Below are positions 62,262 to 64,000 of a DNA stretch of 64,000 nt, one piece after another (position 1 is the stretch's first letter; the number at the start of each line of letters is the position of its first letter). Made by a program: the position numbers and the translations under genes. The notes beneath the pieces are model-generated. The model saw nothing but the letters and a program-made list of their open reading frames with translations. It had not been told where the DNA came from and did no database searches. Source of the DNA: Gamsiella multidivaricata (lineage: Eukaryota > Mortierellomycota > Mortierellomycetes > Mortierellales > Mortierellaceae); the NCBI RefSeq assembly GCF_025024155.1, contig NW_026251721.1, positions 372,001 to 436,000 of the forward strand. Reading direction: 5' to 3'.

Positions 62262-64000
62262 ATAACTAGAACCCACGAGGATATGTGGGATTTATTAGTG
62301 AGGGACTCTAGACTAGGGAACCCTATTGCTAGAGGCATAGTAAAGGGTGCTCAATATTCTAATAAACGGCTTTTGCCGCGCCGCTGCTGGTCACTCGCAG
62401 CTCCAATCCCCTTCACAATCTCAGTCAGCATGAGTGGTAACTCGACCCCGCCTGGGGTCGGTGACTGAGCCCTGCTCCCTACTTGGCCTGTTGTGCGCGA
62501 AGGTCATCCTTTAGCCGCGTTCCTCAATCATCAAAAATTTACAGTTGCCGGTGCGTTCCATCACGTTTAGCTCCACCTGCTGCATGCAGCTTTGCAGCAC
62601 TCGCTTGTCCGCTCGTTCCTCGATCTCTTTCACATCCAATGCACGTCGTTGTCTCCTGGAGGATCCAACAAAACCACTACCACTACGTCTGTGCTCTCCA
62701 ACACAGTTGCGTCCCCGGGCGCGTTTGCTCATGGTAGTGATCCCATTTTCTCTTTCCCAGTCGACGGTGACTTTGCATCTTTTGTTCCAGATTTCTGTCC
62801 GTCCGCATTCCTCGATGGCCTTGACGAATCGACCGACCATGTACCTCGCGGTCGAGGTGGTCGTCTTGAATAGGCTCTCCCAGTCCTTGGCGAGAGCCGT
62901 TGGTGTCAGTCCGTGGTACAAATCTTGAACCGTCCAGGCCCCTTGATCGTTGTCCCTTGTCTCGTCCTCCACACGGCCGAGTGTGATGCTTGCTTGCCGG
63001 ATCGCAGAAGCTCCCTTGACCTTGTTCTTGAGTGCTGTCCAAATGGCCTTGTCTGTCACCTGTGTGAAGCTTGGTCCCTGTCCTCTCGCGGCTTGTCCTC
63101 GCTCCTTGGCTTGCTTTTGCTTCGTCTCCCACAGCTTGCGCTCTTTATTCCATGCTCTACGTCCATCTGTGTTGACCTTCTCGATTGCTTCCTGCCAACC
63201 GTCCTGCTGCTGCTGCATCGTCATTTCGCAGCGCCATAGATGCTGCGTGTCCTCTTTATCCACCTCACAAAGTCTGCAGGTGTCTGTGCTATACAAATCC
63301 GGCCGCCACTGCTTCATGTACGCCAGCGTCGGCAACATTCCGTGCAGCTTCTTGATCCTGTGCGCACGACGCTGACAATCGTTAGGGCTAGTGAATAATC
63401 CCTTCGGTGTGTTGCCGTTGTGAATGATGTGCAGTGTTGCTTTCCAGTCCACCAGGTTCCAATCCTTGATGTTTTCCTTAGTCCTGTTCTGCTCTGTCCA
63501 TAACGCGTTCATCCTTACCGTTGATTGGCGTTTAAGTACCTGCCTCAGATCACCCTCAACGACCGCGCCTTTGAACATGGCGTGGCACTGGATGTCATTG
63601 TGTTCCTTTTCATTGATGGCCCAAAGGTCACTGAAGTGCGCCTCTTTTGCTGCCTTGTCCGCTGCCTCGTTGCCCTTATGGCCTGCGTGCCCTTTGATCC
63701 ACTCCACCTTGATCTTCCCTCCTTGATGTACATATGCGTTGTGCACTGCCGACCACCAGATCGCGTAAGTCAACCGCAGCCTTTGGCGTTCCGTGCTTCC
63801 TTGCCTCCCACTCACCAAGGCTTTAAATTGCGTTACCACAGCCGAGTTGTCAATGTAGATGGTTGTTGGCGTGTTCCTTGGACTGGCCAGGATTGCTGCA
63901 AAAAGCCCTGCAAGCTCCGCTTTAGTCGATGAAGCAAATCCTGCGATCCTGCCCGTTACCACTGTGTGCATGGCGTCTTGATTTTCCTGCGCTACCACGC
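62230..64000 (-). mobile_element. Second LINE D copy, inverted, runs past window end
   Basis: The poly(A) tail shows as T31 at 62230-62260 and the body runs from 62261 to the edge. Nearly identical to LINE D at 21,762-24,390, with a few substitutions such as aagaacaaggtcaag against aagaacaagatcaag. The left flank is cagagccccaaaac; the other TSD copy is outside the window. Confidence 0.95.
62511..63998 (-). pseudogene. LINE D second copy ORF2 fragment: RNase H and C2HC
   Basis: Open frame from the window edge to a stop at 62511-62513. Shows TKAELAGLFAA, IYIDNSAVV, GHAGHKGNEAADKAA and CRLCEVDKEDTQHLWRC, colinear with the 21,762-24,126 fragment. Whether an RT domain remains upstream cannot be seen in this window. 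Confidence 0.9.

Overview
The window looks like a fragment of a fungal nuclear genome. Host genes carry short GT-AG introns (about 70-180 nt), and the proteins are eukaryotic: DHHC palmitoyltransferase, lipin, phospholipase D, adenylosuccinate lyase and a PPPDE-thioredoxin-PUL protein. A true H-type ferritin next to a heme oxygenase, together with Harbinger and I-like LINE elements, suggests an early-diverging fungus (Mucoromycota, perhaps Mortierellomycotina). That placement is inference; no rRNA is present to confirm it.

Layout. Positions 1-2.1 kb hold two convergent host genes, an EFM7/NNT1-like methyltransferase (5' end cut by the window) and an HD-domain phosphohydrolase. Positions 2.97-13.55 kb are one short repeat unit carrying a tRNA-Val gene, swollen to about 10.6 kb by nested transposons: LINE C, LINE A, a tRNA-headed SINE, a poly(A) stub, LINE B and a foldback element. 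A nearly empty copy of the same unit lies inverted at 32.99-33.55 kb and shows the pre-insertion state. Positions 14-24.4 kb continue the mobile region: a foldback element, a tandem duplication, an apparently intact two-gene Harbinger element with TIRs, a multi-exon gene broken by a 108-bp MITE, and LINE D. A second copy of LINE D runs inverted off the right edge (62.2-64 kb).

Positions 25.5-60.8 kb are the gene-rich core. In order: DHHC palmitoyltransferase, a membrane-anchored amidohydrolase, a bHLH transcription factor, adenylosuccinate lyase (ADE13), lipin/phosphatidate phosphatase (PAH1), ferritin, an intron-containing tRNA-Tyr, heme oxygenase, a PPPDE-thioredoxin-PUL protein, phospholipase D, a disordered protein with repeated M(N/G)VD motifs, and a GNAT acetyltransferase. 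For most multi-exon genes I worked out splice sites by hand; total coding lengths are multiples of three and exon phases agree.

Functional links. Ferritin stores iron and heme oxygenase frees it from heme; they are same-strand neighbours. Lipin and phospholipase D act on the same lipid, phosphatidate, but are not adjacent. The strongest observations concern genome dynamics: four retroinsertions in one site of about 20 bp, several insertions consisting only of a 3' end, and a paralogous empty site inside the same window.
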